A stretch of DNA of 64,000 bases from Hymenobacter negativus (GTDB lineage: Bacteria > Bacteroidota > Bacteroidia > Cytophagales > Hymenobacteraceae): NCBI RefSeq assembly GCF_017571495.1, contig NZ_JAGETZ010000006.1:124001-188000 (forward strand). The letters are read 5' to 3'. Shown here piece by piece: positions 24,641 to 33,525 of this stretch. The notes beneath the pieces are model-generated. The model ran no database searches, was not told the DNA's origin, and saw nothing but the letters and a program-made list of their open reading frames with translations. The position numbers and the translations under genes were made by a program. Position 1 is the first letter of the stretch. The number at the start of each line of letters is the position of its first letter.

Positions 24641-25444
24641 ATGTACGAGTTTCAGAACCTGACTTACAAAATCGGCTCGAAGACCCTGCTGCAACGGGTT
24701 TCGGGCCAGGCCCGTCCCGGCGAAATTCTGGCCGTGGTGGGAGCCAACGGGGCGGGCAAATCTACCCTGCTGCGCCTGCTCAGCGGCGACCTCAAGCCCA
24801 GCGGCGGCGAGTTGCTGTTTGGTGGCGGTCCGCTGGCCAAATGGCCCGCTGCTGGGCTGGCGCGGCGGCGGGCGGTGCTCGCCCAGCAGCACACACTGGC
24901 ACTGGCGTTCCAGGTGCGTGAGCTGGTGCTGCTGGGCCGCTACCCGCACTTCGGCGGCGAGCCCACCGCCCATGACCAGGCCGTGGTTGCCGCTGCCCTG
25001 GCCGCCGTAGGTCTCTCACACTTAGCCGAGCGCAGCTACCCTACGCTCTCGGGGGGCGAGCAGCAGCGGGCCCAACTGGCCCGCGTACTGGCCCAGGTGT
25101 GGGAGGCCGAAGCCGGCTTCCTCCTGCTCGATGAGCCGCTCACCGGTCTCGACCTCGCCCACCAGCACCACACCCTGGAAGTGGCCCGCGACTTGGCTCG
25201 CCAGCGCGGCTTCGGCGTCATCACCGTGCTGCACGACCTGAACTTAGCCGCCCAGTATGCCGACCAAATGCTGCTGCTGCGCCAGGGCCAGGCCGTGGCC
25301 TATGGCCCCGTTACTGAGGTGCTCACCTGCGAAAACATCCACACCGGCTTCGGCCTCGAAGTCGAGCTACTGGCCCATCCCCGGTTGGGCTGCCCGCTCA
25401 TCGTGCCCTGCCTGCGCCAAGCTGCCGTAGCGTGGACACTGTGA
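24641..25444 (+). CDS. hmuV: heme ABC transporter ATP-binding protein
   Basis: A 267-residue ATPase that energises heme import through HmuU. Motifs: Walker A GANGAGKST, signature TLSGGEQQRAQLA, Walker B FLLLDEPLTGLDL and the switch His in VLHDLNLAAQYAD, as in FecE/HmuV proteins. The start MYEFQNLTYKIG (24641) is chosen since the longer frame from 24527 overlaps the VOC gene. The last codons and the stop (25442-25444) lie inside an inverted-repeat element, so that element has shaped the C-terminus. Confidence 0.93.
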   Translation: MYEFQNLTYKIGSKTLLQRVSGQARPGEILAVVGANGAGKSTLLRLLSGDLKPSGGELLFGGGPLAKWPAAGLARRRAVLAQQHTLALAFQVRELVLLGRYPHFGGEPTAHDQAVVAAALAAVGLSHLAERSYPTLSGGEQQRAQLARVLAQVWEAEAGFLLLDEPLTGLDLAHQHHTLEVARDLARQRGFGVITVLHDLNLAAQYADQMLLLRQGQAVAYGPVTEVLTCENIHTGFGLEVELLAHPRLGCPLIVPCLRQAAVAWTL

Positions 25445-25557
25445 GTCCGCGTTTTGTCGCAACGCGGCCAATAAGGATTTTGCTGCACAACCGCGCGAAT
25501 AGCTATTACATCGTTTGCCGCGTTGCGGTGAAATGCGAACTCACAGCGTCCACGCTC
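25429..25557. repeat. 40-bp inverted repeat at the hmuV/hmuS junction, GTAGCG family copy D
   Basis: Arms 25429-25468 and 25518-25557 match at 34 of 40 positions, and all six differences are transitions. The left arm begins AGCGTGGACACTGTGAGTCC, nearly identical to copy A at 11231 (23 of 25 bases from GTAGCG to GTCCGCG). It contains the hmuV stop codon. Confidence 0.9.
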
Positions 25558-25584
25558 CATTTTCAATATAACCCCTTCTTCGCC

Positions 25585-26622
25585 ATGACTCCTGAAACCC
25601 TCGTCCCCGACCTCGCTGCCCGCTGGGCCGACTACAAAGAAGCCAACCCCAAAGCCCGCATCCGCGACGCCGCCAAGGCGCTCCAGTCCAGCGAAGCCGA
25701 GCTGCTGGCCACTCAAATAACTGGGGCCGATGATTCGCTCGTGGTGCTGCTCACCGGCGACTTCCGCGAGCTACTGAAAGAGGTGCCCACCCTGGGCCAC
25801 GTCATGGCCCTCACCCGCCACGACAGCGTGGTGCACGAGCGCAAGGGTACCTACCACGACATCTCGTTTCAGGGCCCGATGGGCCTGGTGCTGGGCGAAG
25901 ACATCGACTTGCGCCTGTTCATGATGCACTGGCAGTTCGGCTTTGCCGTGAGCGAGAATAGCCGCCGCAGCCTCCAGTTTTTCGCCGCCGATGGCGAGGC
26001 CCTGCACAAAATCTACCTTACCGAAACCAGCAACGCCGCGGCCTACGACGCCCTGGTAGACCGCTACCGCTCCGCTGAGCAGCCCACCACGCTCACCATC
26101 GTGCCCACGCCCGCCGAAAAAGAAGAAGCGCCTGACAATAGCATCGATGTGGCCGGTTTCCAGGCGGCTTGGCGCGGCTTGCAGGATACCCACGCCTTCT
26201 TCGGCCTGCTCCGCCAATTTGGTGTGAGCCGCACCCAGGCCCTGCGCCTCGGCCCGCCCGAGCTGCTGCGCAAAGTGGCGAATGATGCCATCGAACGGGC
26301 CCTGCGCGCTGCCTCGGCTCAGGAGCAAGGCGTGATGATTTTCGTAGCCAGCCGCGGCTGCATCCAGATTCACACCGGCCTCACCCAGCGCATCGTGCCT
26401 ACTGGCCCTTGGATTAACGTGCTCGACCCTGAGTTCAACCTCCACCTCAAAGCCGAAGACGTGGCCGAAAGCTGGGTGGTGCAAAAACCCACCGCCGACG
26501 GCGTGGTAACCTCCCTCGAACTGTTCGATAACCAGGGCCGCAACCTGCTTCTGATGTTCGGCAAGCGCAAGCCCGGCATCCCCGAGCAGGACTCGTGGCG
26601 CGAACTGGTGGCCGCGCTTTAG
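25585..26622 (+). CDS. hmuS: hemin-degrading/heme-handling factor HemS/HmuS family
   Basis: A 345-residue cytoplasmic protein with the two tandem domains of HemS/ChuS/HmuS. Family phrases are ANPKARIRDAAKALQSSEAE, VMALTRHDSVVHERKG, LDLRLF-like IDLRLFMMHWQFGFAV, RGCIQIHTG, INVLDPEFNLHL and SLELFDNQGR. His203 in QDTHAFFGLL aligns with the heme-ligating His of ChuS (from memory). These proteins bind imported heme and in some species open the ring to release iron. The start MTPETLV (25585) excludes an upstream extension read from the repeat element. Confidence 0.92.
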   Translation: MTPETLVPDLAARWADYKEANPKARIRDAAKALQSSEAELLATQITGADDSLVVLLTGDFRELLKEVPTLGHVMALTRHDSVVHERKGTYHDISFQGPMGLVLGEDIDLRLFMMHWQFGFAVSENSRRSLQFFAADGEALHKIYLTETSNAAAYDALVDRYRSAEQPTTLTIVPTPAEKEEAPDNSIDVAGFQAAWRGLQDTHAFFGLLRQFGVSRTQALRLGPPELLRKVANDAIERALRAASAQEQGVMIFVASRGCIQIHTGLTQRIVPTGPWINVLDPEFNLHLKAEDVAESWVVQKPTADGVVTSLELFDNQGRNLLLMFGKRKPGIPEQDSWRELVAAL

Positions 26623-26630
26623 GAAATGCT

Positions 26631-26730
26631 GAGGGTTGAGTTTTAAGGGTTGAATGACGCATGATTAAAAGCGTTGGCACCTAAAACCCAACCCTCACAT
26701 TCAACCCTCAACCCTAAAAACTCAACCCTG
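26631..26730. repeat. GGGTTGAG inverted repeat before the last heme-locus gene
   Basis: Arms 26631-26656 (GAGGGTTGAGTTTTAAGGGT and on) and 26698-26730 pair imperfectly. On the minus strand the right side holds five GGGTT units, giving telomere-like G runs. The arm ends 3 bp before the ATG at 26733. Confidence 0.75.
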
Positions 26731-26732
26731 CA

Positions 26733-27062
26733 ATGTGCCGCTACCTGCACCACAACGACCTGGGCTGCATTTCGCGCTGTTCCACTGGCTGCTGCCTGCA
26801 TCTATATTTCGGCAATGTAGCACTGTGCCTGAAGCAAGACGAACTGCCCGGATGGCGCGCGGCCGTGGCCACGCTATACGAAAGGCACGCCATTGGCCTG
26901 CCCGACCCGCTAGCCCGCTGCATCACCCTGCCCGGTCCGGTGAGCTACCAGGCGTTTGTCTTCAACCTCGAAGAAGTATTTCAGCTGCATGATTTGCTGA
27001 TGAGCGCCAGCTTGCTGCTGGAAGCCGAAGCCCTGCTGACCAGGGCTGCCAGCCAGGACTAA
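26733..27062 (+). CDS. small Cys-rich conserved protein (DUF6686-like)
   Basis: A 109-residue protein with Cys at 2, 12, 16, 20 and 21 in the N-terminal region (GCISRCSTGCCLHLYFGNVAL), followed by helical segments. The pattern of a Cys-rich head followed by LxFGN resembles a Bacteroidota family of unknown function that I recall as DUF6686. The cysteines could bind metal or form disulfides. It follows hmuS in the same direction and ends the heme locus; its stop overlaps the stop of the convergent EamA gene by 4 bp. A part in heme or iron handling is an inference from position only. Confidence 0.75.
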   Translation: MCRYLHHNDLGCISRCSTGCCLHLYFGNVALCLKQDELPGWRAAVATLYERHAIGLPDPLARCITLPGPVSYQAFVFNLEEVFQLHDLLMSASLLLEAEALLTRAASQD

Positions 27063-27559
27063 GCGGTTGGCTTGGATTCGTAAATGGTCGTTCCGCTGGC
27101 GGGGCGGCCATTTTTGCTGCTGCTTTCTTTCTTGCTGGCGGGCTTAGTGGTAGCAATCAGAATGGCGCCGGCCACCATCAGGCCCGCGCCCAGCAGCACC
27201 TGCCACGTCAGTTTCTCTTTTAGAAAAAACGCCGCCAGCAGCACCGAGAATATCAAGGCCGTGTTGGTGAGCGGCGATACCCGCGAGGCATCGCCGAGCG
27301 ACAGCGCCCGAAACGAAAGCAGCGACGAGGCGGCCGTGAGCACACCCGCCGCTAGTAGGAAAACCCAGCTCTTGCGGTCAATCTTACCGATTTCGGGCAG
27401 CAGGCCCTGCCACAGCACCGTGCCCCAAGACACCAGAATTATCAGCACAGCTTGAATGGCAAAGGCCAGGCTGGGCGGCACATTTTTAATCCCGGCTTTC
27501 GACAACGTGACAACCGTGGCCGATACCACGGCCGCCAACAGGGCAAATACTATCCACAT
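27059..27559 (-). CDS. single-domain EamA/DMT transporter
   Basis: A 166-residue membrane protein with five hydrophobic segments, i.e. one EamA domain rather than the usual two. It contains SFRALSLGDASRVSPLTNTA and FFLKEKLTWQVLLGAGLMVAG, which are typical of the family. A polar Lys/Ser-rich tail of about 30 residues follows. Half-size members probably dimerise. The substrate is unknown. Confidence 0.85.
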   Translation of the reverse strand: MWIVFALLAAVVSATVVTLSKAGIKNVPPSLAFAIQAVLIILVSWGTVLWQGLLPEIGKIDRKSWVFLLAAGVLTAASSLLSFRALSLGDASRVSPLTNTALIFSVLLAAFFLKEKLTWQVLLGAGLMVAGAILIATTKPASKKESSSKNGRPASGTTIYESKPTA

Positions 27560-27638
27560 GCGAACGGGAAAACACCCGCCGGCTGTGGCGGATACGTGTG
27601 CTTTCCCATACGGACCCCGGCGGGGTGAGTTCAGCCTA

Positions 27639-29714
27639 TCAGCGCGATACCACTTTGAATTCGGTGCGACGATTGAGCTGGCGGCCCGCCTCAGTGGTGT
27701 TGGAAGCCAGCGGCACCGTGCCGCCGTAGCCGGTGGCCGTGAGGCGGTCGGGCTTGACCTTATGCTCGATGAGGTAGGTCATGATGGCCTGCACGCGGCG
27801 CTGGCTCAGGTCCTGATTGGCGGCGGGCTCGCCGGAGTTATCGGTGTGGCCAGCCAGGTGCAGCTTTAGCTTAGGCGAGTCGGCCAGCAGACGCACGAGG
27901 CGGTCCAGCTCGGCGGTGCTTTCGGGGCGCAGGTTGGCCTTGCCGGGGTCAAAAAACACGTTGTTGAGCACGATGTTGGAGCCGGGTTCTGGCTTCTGCA
28001 GCCGGATATCGCGCTTGTTTTCGGCGTAGCCGGTGGCCGGCGGCAGGTTCACGTTTTCGGAGTGGGGCAGGTAGCCCTCGGTGCTCACCACCAGCCCATA
28101 GTTGGTGCCCGACGGGAAGCTGAGCAGGTATTTACCGTTTGGCGTGGTCAGAAACGAGCCCAGTACCTGGCCATTGGCATTGTCGATTACCTCCAGCCGG
28201 GCCGGGACGGGCTGCTGGTTGGCAATGTCGGTCACGGTGCCCTTCAGGAGCGTTACGGCTGGGGTGATGACCGGCACGGCCAGCGTGGCCCGGGCCTGGC
28301 GCACCACGCGCGGGCGCGAGGCCAGCAGCCGGTCTTCGTGGTTGATGACGACCTGCTTCTCGGCCCCCAAAAAGGTGATGCGGTAAAGGTCTTGTCCGCC
28401 TAACCCACCGGGCCGGTCGCTGGCAAAGTAGCCGTAGCGCCCCGAGGCCATGGTCACCAGAGACATGTCATCATTCGGGCTATTGATGGGCGAGCCCAGG
28501 TTCTCGGGCGTGCTCCACTTGCCATTCTCATACACCGACCTGAATAGGTCAAACCCGCCCATGGTGCTGTGCCCCTGCGAGGAGAAAATCAGCGTTTTGC
28601 CATCAGGCTGCATGAATACCCCTTCCTCATCAAACGGCGTGTTGATGGCTGCGCCTAGGTTCACGGCCGGCGTCTTTCCATCGATTTCGGCCTTATAAAT
28701 GTCTTTGCCGCCCAGGCTGCCCTCTGGCTTGTCGCTCACAAAAAACACGTAGCGCCCATCGGGCGAGAACGTAGCCGATGTTTCGCGGTACTTGGTGTTG
28801 ATGTGCGAGCCCAGCGGGTGCGGCTTGCTCCAGCCCGTGGCCGAAAGGCGGGTTTCGCTCAGGTCGCCGTCGTTGCCGTCGGCGTGCAGCAGCATGCGCT
28901 GCCCGTCCACCGATACGGCCACCGCCACGTCGGCCCCGTTGGTGTTCACCGGCGCATTGAGGACGCGGGCCGGGCCCCAGGCCGCGCCGCTGCCCGTGGC
29001 CATGTAGATGTCATCGGCAAAGCCGCGCCCGGTGCTGGCTTTGGTGCCGCCCATGGCCCCGGCCCGGCGCGAGGTCAGAATCAGCATCGACTCATCGGCC
29101 AGCACCTGCGGGCTATGGTCGTCTTCCGGCGAGTTCACAGTAGGGCCCAGGTTATCCACAAACATGCGCACTGGGCGCTGCGTCAGCTGCTGGCCCACCC
29201 TGCACTCGGCCAGCCGGCGCCCTACTTCGGCGGCAGCGGCATCGGCGGGAGCCTGGCCTTTCTTGGCGGTCACTGCCGCCGCAGCTATTGGCTTGGCACG
29301 TTCAAATTCCTTGAGTGCTTCGGCCCAGCGGGAGCTCAGCTGGTATGCGCGGCCCAACACGTAATGCGCGCGCGGCGCGCGGGAGCCGGTTTCCAGCTCG
29401 GCAGCTTTTTGCAGAAAGGGCAGAGCCGTGGGCACGTCGCCGGCGTTCAGGTAGCAGTCGCCCACGCGCATATTCAGAGCCCCGTTGTTGGGGTTTATTT
29501 TTTGGGCCTCTAGGAAGAGCGGCAGCGCGGCGGCGTAGCGCGGCGGCGCGGCAGTGTATTCTTCCTCGCCGTTGCGCAGGGCTTTTTGCGCAATTTTTAG
29601 CAGCTCTTTATTGGGAATATGGGCGGCATCAAAGGGCACATTCTGGCCATGAGCCAGCTGGAGCACCCCCGCGAATAGGCTCGTCAGGAGCAAGGAGCGT
29701 ACAGGAAAAGCCAT
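27639..29714 (-). CDS. PorE-like TPR/beta-propeller/OmpA-domain protein
   Basis: A 691-residue exported protein (signal peptide ending at QLAHGQN). Domains in order: TPR-like helices at about 30-165 (NNGALNMRVGDCYLNAGD), a PD40 propeller at 190-430 (FSPDGRYVFFVSDKPEGS, MQPDGKTLIFSSQGHSTMGG), a carboxypeptidase-type regulatory domain at about 475-560, and a C-terminal OmpA peptidoglycan-binding domain (NNVFFDPGKANLRPES, LAGHTDNSGEPAANQDLSQR). The same order is known from PorE of the type IX secretion system in P. gingivalis, but several other Bacteroidota proteins share it. It probably links an outer-membrane complex to peptidoglycan. Confidence 0.88.
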   Translation of the reverse strand: MAFPVRSLLLTSLFAGVLQLAHGQNVPFDAAHIPNKELLKIAQKALRNGEEEYTAAPPRYAAALPLFLEAQKINPNNGALNMRVGDCYLNAGDVPTALPFLQKAAELETGSRAPRAHYVLGRAYQLSSRWAEALKEFERAKPIAAAAVTAKKGQAPADAAAAEVGRRLAECRVGQQLTQRPVRMFVDNLGPTVNSPEDDHSPQVLADESMLILTSRRAGAMGGTKASTGRGFADDIYMATGSGAAWGPARVLNAPVNTNGADVAVAVSVDGQRMLLHADGNDGDLSETRLSATGWSKPHPLGSHINTKYRETSATFSPDGRYVFFVSDKPEGSLGGKDIYKAEIDGKTPAVNLGAAINTPFDEEGVFMQPDGKTLIFSSQGHSTMGGFDLFRSVYENGKWSTPENLGSPINSPNDDMSLVTMASGRYGYFASDRPGGLGGQDLYRITFLGAEKQVVINHEDRLLASRPRVVRQARATLAVPVITPAVTLLKGTVTDIANQQPVPARLEVIDNANGQVLGSFLTTPNGKYLLSFPSGTNYGLVVSTEGYLPHSENVNLPPATGYAENKRDIRLQKPEPGSNIVLNNVFFDPGKANLRPESTAELDRLVRLLADSPKLKLHLAGHTDNSGEPAANQDLSQRRVQAIMTYLIEHKVKPDRLTATGYGGTVPLASNTTEAGRQLNRRTEFKVVSR

Positions 29715-29772
29715 ACGGATATAGCAGGTAATAAGCAGGAAATTAAGTTTTCGTCGTCGGAGAGTCCGCCGG

Positions 29773-31074
29773 TTAAGGTTTGGAAGTTGCCTGCGCGTTG
29801 TCGGCTTCGGGCGTCGAAATCATCGGCGGTGGGGCCGCGCAGCCCGAAATAGTCGCGTAGCTGCTGCCGGCTTCAATGCCCAGCTCCGCCGACTTCCGCC
29901 AGTCCTGGCAGGCTTCTTCGGGCTTGCGCAGCATTTCGCGGGCGTGGCCCCGGTTCAGGTACGCCTCGGCATACTTGGCTTCGAGCGTGATGGCCTGCGT
30001 GGCATCCACTTCGGCCTTGGCGTATTCCTCCAGCTTCAGGTTGGCTGCGGCGCGGTTGTTCCAAGCCAGCGCATACTTGGCATCCAGCAAAATGGCCTGC
30101 GTAAAATCGGCCACTGCGCCTTTGAAATCCTGGTTATCAAAGCGGGCGCTGCCCCGGTTGGCAAAGGCCAGCGCGTCATCGGTCTTGGCTTTAAGATAGG
30201 TGTCGTAATCGTGTAGCGCTTGGGGCATCTGTCCCACGCGGCGCTCGGCGGCGGCCCGGTTGAGCAGTGCCGATAGCAGTGTGGGCTGCAAGGCCAGCGC
30301 TGCGGTGAAATCAATGACTGCCTCGGGGTAATTGCCCAGCTGCAGGTTGGCACAGCCCCGGTCATGGTGGGCCAGCGCATCCTTCTGGTCGGCCTTGAGG
30401 GCTCCGTCGAAGTCCTCGCGGGCGGCCTGGTATTCACCCCGCTCAAAGCGCAGCAGGCCCCGCCGGTACCACGCCGCCCCAAAACTGCTGCCGCCCTTTA
30501 TGGCCTCAGCATAGTCCTTTTCGGCTTCGGCAGGCTGGCTATTGGCCTCGTAAACCTGCGCCCGGCCCAAGTAGCTGGTGTAGTCGGTGGGCGCCAGCTT
30601 AATAGCCTCGGTATAGTCGGCCAGCGCGGGCGCGTATTCCTTTAGTTCGAAGTGCGTGGCAGCCCGCGAAGCAAAAGGCGGCGCGTAGTCGGCCTTGGCC
30701 GCGATGGCCGCCGTGAAGCTAGTCATGGCCGCCGCAAAATCCTTACTCTGAAAGCTGGTCAGGCCGGCCTGGTACGCTTGTTCAGCAATCTGGGCGGGCG
30801 TCAGCACCTGCACGGTGTCGGTCAAGGCCACGCCGCGGGCAGTATCAGCGGGCAGGGCCTGGGTTGGGGCTGGCATCGCTGCTGCCGCCTTACCAGTTAC
30901 CGGAGCGGCCGGTGCTTTGGCTGGCACGGCCCGCACTGGCGTGGCCTTTGGTGCCACTGGCTTCTTTGCCGGGGCCGCCACCCTGGCTTGCGCCCACGCC
31001 GACTGCGCCTGCAAGCCAGCCAGCAGTGCCGCAAGGAAGAATGAATAGCGTAGAACGTTTCCCATATAAAACAT
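29773..31074 (-). CDS. secreted TPR-repeat protein
   Basis: A 433-residue protein with a signal peptide (MGNVLRYSFFLAALLAGLQA, then AWAQ), an Ala/Pro-rich spacer (residues 30-85) and about nine TPR units from residue 95 to 400, with recurring words such as ALADYTEAIKL, AWYRRGLLRFE and YAEAYLNRGHA. A protein-interaction scaffold outside the cytoplasm is likely. The start may be ATG 31074 or 31065. It lies just upstream of the PorE-like gene in the same direction (58-bp gap), so both may form an operon. A TATCTTCG element precedes it at 31102-31095. Confidence 0.85.
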   Translation of the reverse strand: MFYMGNVLRYSFFLAALLAGLQAQSAWAQARVAAPAKKPVAPKATPVRAVPAKAPAAPVTGKAAAAMPAPTQALPADTARGVALTDTVQVLTPAQIAEQAYQAGLTSFQSKDFAAAMTSFTAAIAAKADYAPPFASRAATHFELKEYAPALADYTEAIKLAPTDYTSYLGRAQVYEANSQPAEAEKDYAEAIKGGSSFGAAWYRRGLLRFERGEYQAAREDFDGALKADQKDALAHHDRGCANLQLGNYPEAVIDFTAALALQPTLLSALLNRAAAERRVGQMPQALHDYDTYLKAKTDDALAFANRGSARFDNQDFKGAVADFTQAILLDAKYALAWNNRAAANLKLEEYAKAEVDATQAITLEAKYAEAYLNRGHAREMLRKPEEACQDWRKSAELGIEAGSSYATISGCAAPPPMISTPEADNAQATSKP

Positions 31075-31094
31075 TAAAAAGTGACGGAGGGGAA

Positions 31095-31102
31095 CGAAGA
31101 TA
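31095..31102 (-). promoter_or_regulatory. possible -7 element, TATCTTCG
   Basis: TATCTTCG, one base from TAnnTTTG, 20 bp upstream of the TPR protein's ATG. The same octamer followed by TT precedes recQ. Confidence 0.35.
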
Positions 31103-31254
31103 TCGCTTTTTTAAATTATTAAAAAAGATATTAAAGCTATTTAATGCGATTCATTTAAAATTTGCTGGTCAAACGGTTGCTTTGGTAAATAGACAGTTTT
31201 GGACTGCCGAAATGCCCGTTAGCGGCCCAAGCCTTATTCCAATCAGTCAGGCGC

Positions 31255-31291
31255 AAAAAAAGACCTTACTCGATGGAGCAAGGTCTTTTTT
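31255..31291 (-). terminator. recQ terminator
   Basis: AGACCTT pairs with AAGGTCT around a 12-nt loop, flanked by A7 and T6. It is 30 bp past the recQ stop. Confidence 0.85.
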
Positions 31292-31320
31292 AAGTGGAGA
31301 AAACGAAGAAGGTGGCGTCG

Positions 31321-33525
31321 CTAGTTAGCCACCTCACTGATGAACTTAATTCGGACCAGTCGGAGCTCTTCTTCAGTGAACTCATCACCCAACTCTTTCA
31401 TAGCTGCGGCAATGTTGTCGGTGCTGGCCGACATGAAGTAATCGTAAATTTCCTCCTGGCGGTCTTCCTCCACCATCTCGTTGAGGTAGTAGTCGATGTT
31501 CAGGCGGGTGCCGGAGTAGCAGATGTGTTCAATCTCCTCCATCAGCTCCGTCATCGTAATGCCTTTCGAGGAAGCAATGTCCTCCAGCATCATCTTCTTG
31601 TCAATCTGCTGGATAACGTAAATCTTGATTTTCGAACGGTTCACGGCTGACTTCACCACTACGTCCTCCGCGGTTTCGATGTCGTTGTCTTCCACGTACT
31701 TCTTGATGGCGGCCACGAAGGGCGCCCCAAACTTCTGCGCCTTGCCCTGTCCCACGCCCGACACGTGCGTGAGGTCGTGCAGCGTGGTGGGGTAGGTGGT
31801 GGCCATCTCCTTCAGACTTGGGTCCTGGAAGAGGACGTAGGGCGGCAGGTTCTTCTGCTTGGCCACCTGCTTGCGCAACTCTTTCAGCTGGGCAAACAGC
31901 GCTTCGTCGTGGCCGGCGGCGTGCTGCACTTCCTCCTTTTCCTCGTCGGCCTTCTGCTCCTCGTCGAAGTTGTGGTCGCGGGTGAGGGTGATGGAGCGCG
32001 GGTTTTCAATGAAATCAATGCCCTTGTCGGTGATGCGCACCAGGCCCAGGCTATCGATGTCCTTTTCCAAAAAGCCGTTGAGCAGGCACTGGCGCAGCAC
32101 CGAGTGCCAGAACTGCGCGTCGCCCAACTCCTTACCCTGGCCGTACACTGGCAGTGCGTTGTGCGCGTAGCTCTCAATGTGCGGGTTGCTCAACCCCAAT
32201 AGCACCTGCCCAATGTGCGTAAGATTGAAGCGGGCCTCCGTCTGCACCACGGCGCGCAGGGCCAGGCCTACCGCCGCCTCGCCCTCAAACCGCTCCTTGG
32301 GGTGCTTGCAGTTGTCGCAGAAGCCGCAGTCCTTGTCCAGTTGCTCACCGAAGTAGTGCAGCAGTTGCCGGCGGCGGCACACGGCGCTTTCGGCATAATT
32401 GGTCATTTCGGCCAGCAACTGGTGGGCATTGTCGCGCTCGGTCACCGGCTTGTCCTTGCTAAATTTTTCCAGCTTCAGAATGTCGTCGTAGCTGTAGAAC
32501 ATCAGGCAGTTGCCTTCCAGACCGTCGCGGCCACCGCGGCCGGTTTCCTGGTAGTAGCCCTCAATGGATTTGGGCGCATCGTAGTGCACCACGAAGCGCA
32601 CGTCCGGTTTATCGATGCCCATGCCGAAGGCGATGGTGGCCACAATCACGTCGCACTCCTCGTTGAGGAAAGCATCCTGGTTGTCGATGCGTACCTGCTG
32701 GTCGAGGCCGGCGTGGTAGGGGCGGGCGCGCACGTCGTTCACGCGCAGCAACTCGGCAATTTCCTCCACCTTCTTGCGGCTCAGGCAGTAGATGATGCCG
32801 GCTTTGCCCTTGTGCTGCTTCACGTACTGAATCAGCTGCTTTTTGGTGTTGTGCTTAGCGCGCACCTCGTAATAGAGGTTGGTGCGGTTGAAGCTGGTTT
32901 TAAACACGCTGGCGTCGTCCATGTGCAGGTTTTTCTGGATATCCAGCTGCACTTTGGGCGTGGCCGTGGCCGTGAGGGCGATGATGGGCACGTTGCCGCC
33001 CAGGTTATCAATAATGCCGCGAATCTTGCGGTACTCGGGCCGGAAGTCATGGCCCCATTCCGAAATGCAGTGGGCCTCGTCGATTGCTACGAAGCTGATG
33101 GTGCTTTTCAGCAGGAAATCGATGGTGTCGTCCTTCGTGAGGCTTTCCGGAGCTACGTAGAGCAGACGAACTTCGCCGCTCATGACGTCCTTTTTCACAC
33201 GGTTCATTTCGCTTTTGGTCAGCGTCGAATTGTACACCTGCGCATTCACCCCGAAGGCTCCGAGCTGGTCGACCTGATTTTTCATCAGGGCAATGAGGGG
33301 CGAAATAACAATGGCTGTGCCCGGCCGCACCAGGGCTGGCAGTTGGTAGCACAAGCTTTTGCCGGCACCAGTGGGCATAATCACAAAGGTGTTGTGCCCC
33401 GCCAATACATTTTGAATAACAGCCTCTTGCGTGCCCCGAAACTGGCCGTAGCCGAATACTTCTTTAAGTGTATGTTTCAAGTCGGCGCTAATGGCCGGGG
33501 CATCTTGAAGGGCAATAGATGACAT
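31321..33525 (-). CDS. recQ: ATP-dependent DNA helicase RecQ
   Basis: A 734-residue helicase for recombination and repair. It shows Walker A MPTGAGKSLCYQLPA, the DEAH box AIDEAHCISEWGHDFRPEY, motif VI YYQETGRGGRDG and the RQC zinc cluster (CRRRQLLHYFGEQ to CGFCDNC). An HRDC domain follows at about 540-615 (LPPYVLFQDPSLKEMATTYP), and the last 110 residues add a helix-turn-helix region (MMLEDIASSKGITMTELMEE) that is longer than in E. coli RecQ. A TATCTTCG element lies 45 bp upstream. Confidence 0.96.
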   Translation of the reverse strand: MSSIALQDAPAISADLKHTLKEVFGYGQFRGTQEAVIQNVLAGHNTFVIMPTGAGKSLCYQLPALVRPGTAIVISPLIALMKNQVDQLGAFGVNAQVYNSTLTKSEMNRVKKDVMSGEVRLLYVAPESLTKDDTIDFLLKSTISFVAIDEAHCISEWGHDFRPEYRKIRGIIDNLGGNVPIIALTATATPKVQLDIQKNLHMDDASVFKTSFNRTNLYYEVRAKHNTKKQLIQYVKQHKGKAGIIYCLSRKKVEEIAELLRVNDVRARPYHAGLDQQVRIDNQDAFLNEECDVIVATIAFGMGIDKPDVRFVVHYDAPKSIEGYYQETGRGGRDGLEGNCLMFYSYDDILKLEKFSKDKPVTERDNAHQLLAEMTNYAESAVCRRRQLLHYFGEQLDKDCGFCDNCKHPKERFEGEAAVGLALRAVVQTEARFNLTHIGQVLLGLSNPHIESYAHNALPVYGQGKELGDAQFWHSVLRQCLLNGFLEKDIDSLGLVRITDKGIDFIENPRSITLTRDHNFDEEQKADEEKEEVQHAAGHDEALFAQLKELRKQVAKQKNLPPYVLFQDPSLKEMATTYPTTLHDLTHVSGVGQGKAQKFGAPFVAAIKKYVEDNDIETAEDVVVKSAVNRSKIKIYVIQQIDKKMMLEDIASSKGITMTELMEEIEHICYSGTRLNIDYYLNEMVEEDRQEEIYDYFMSASTDNIAAAMKELGDEFTEEELRLVRIKFISEVAN

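Noticed and set aside
32215..33522. 435-codon plus-strand frame opposite recQ
   Set aside because: Shadow of recQ; rich in His/Val/Leu by complement of its codons.
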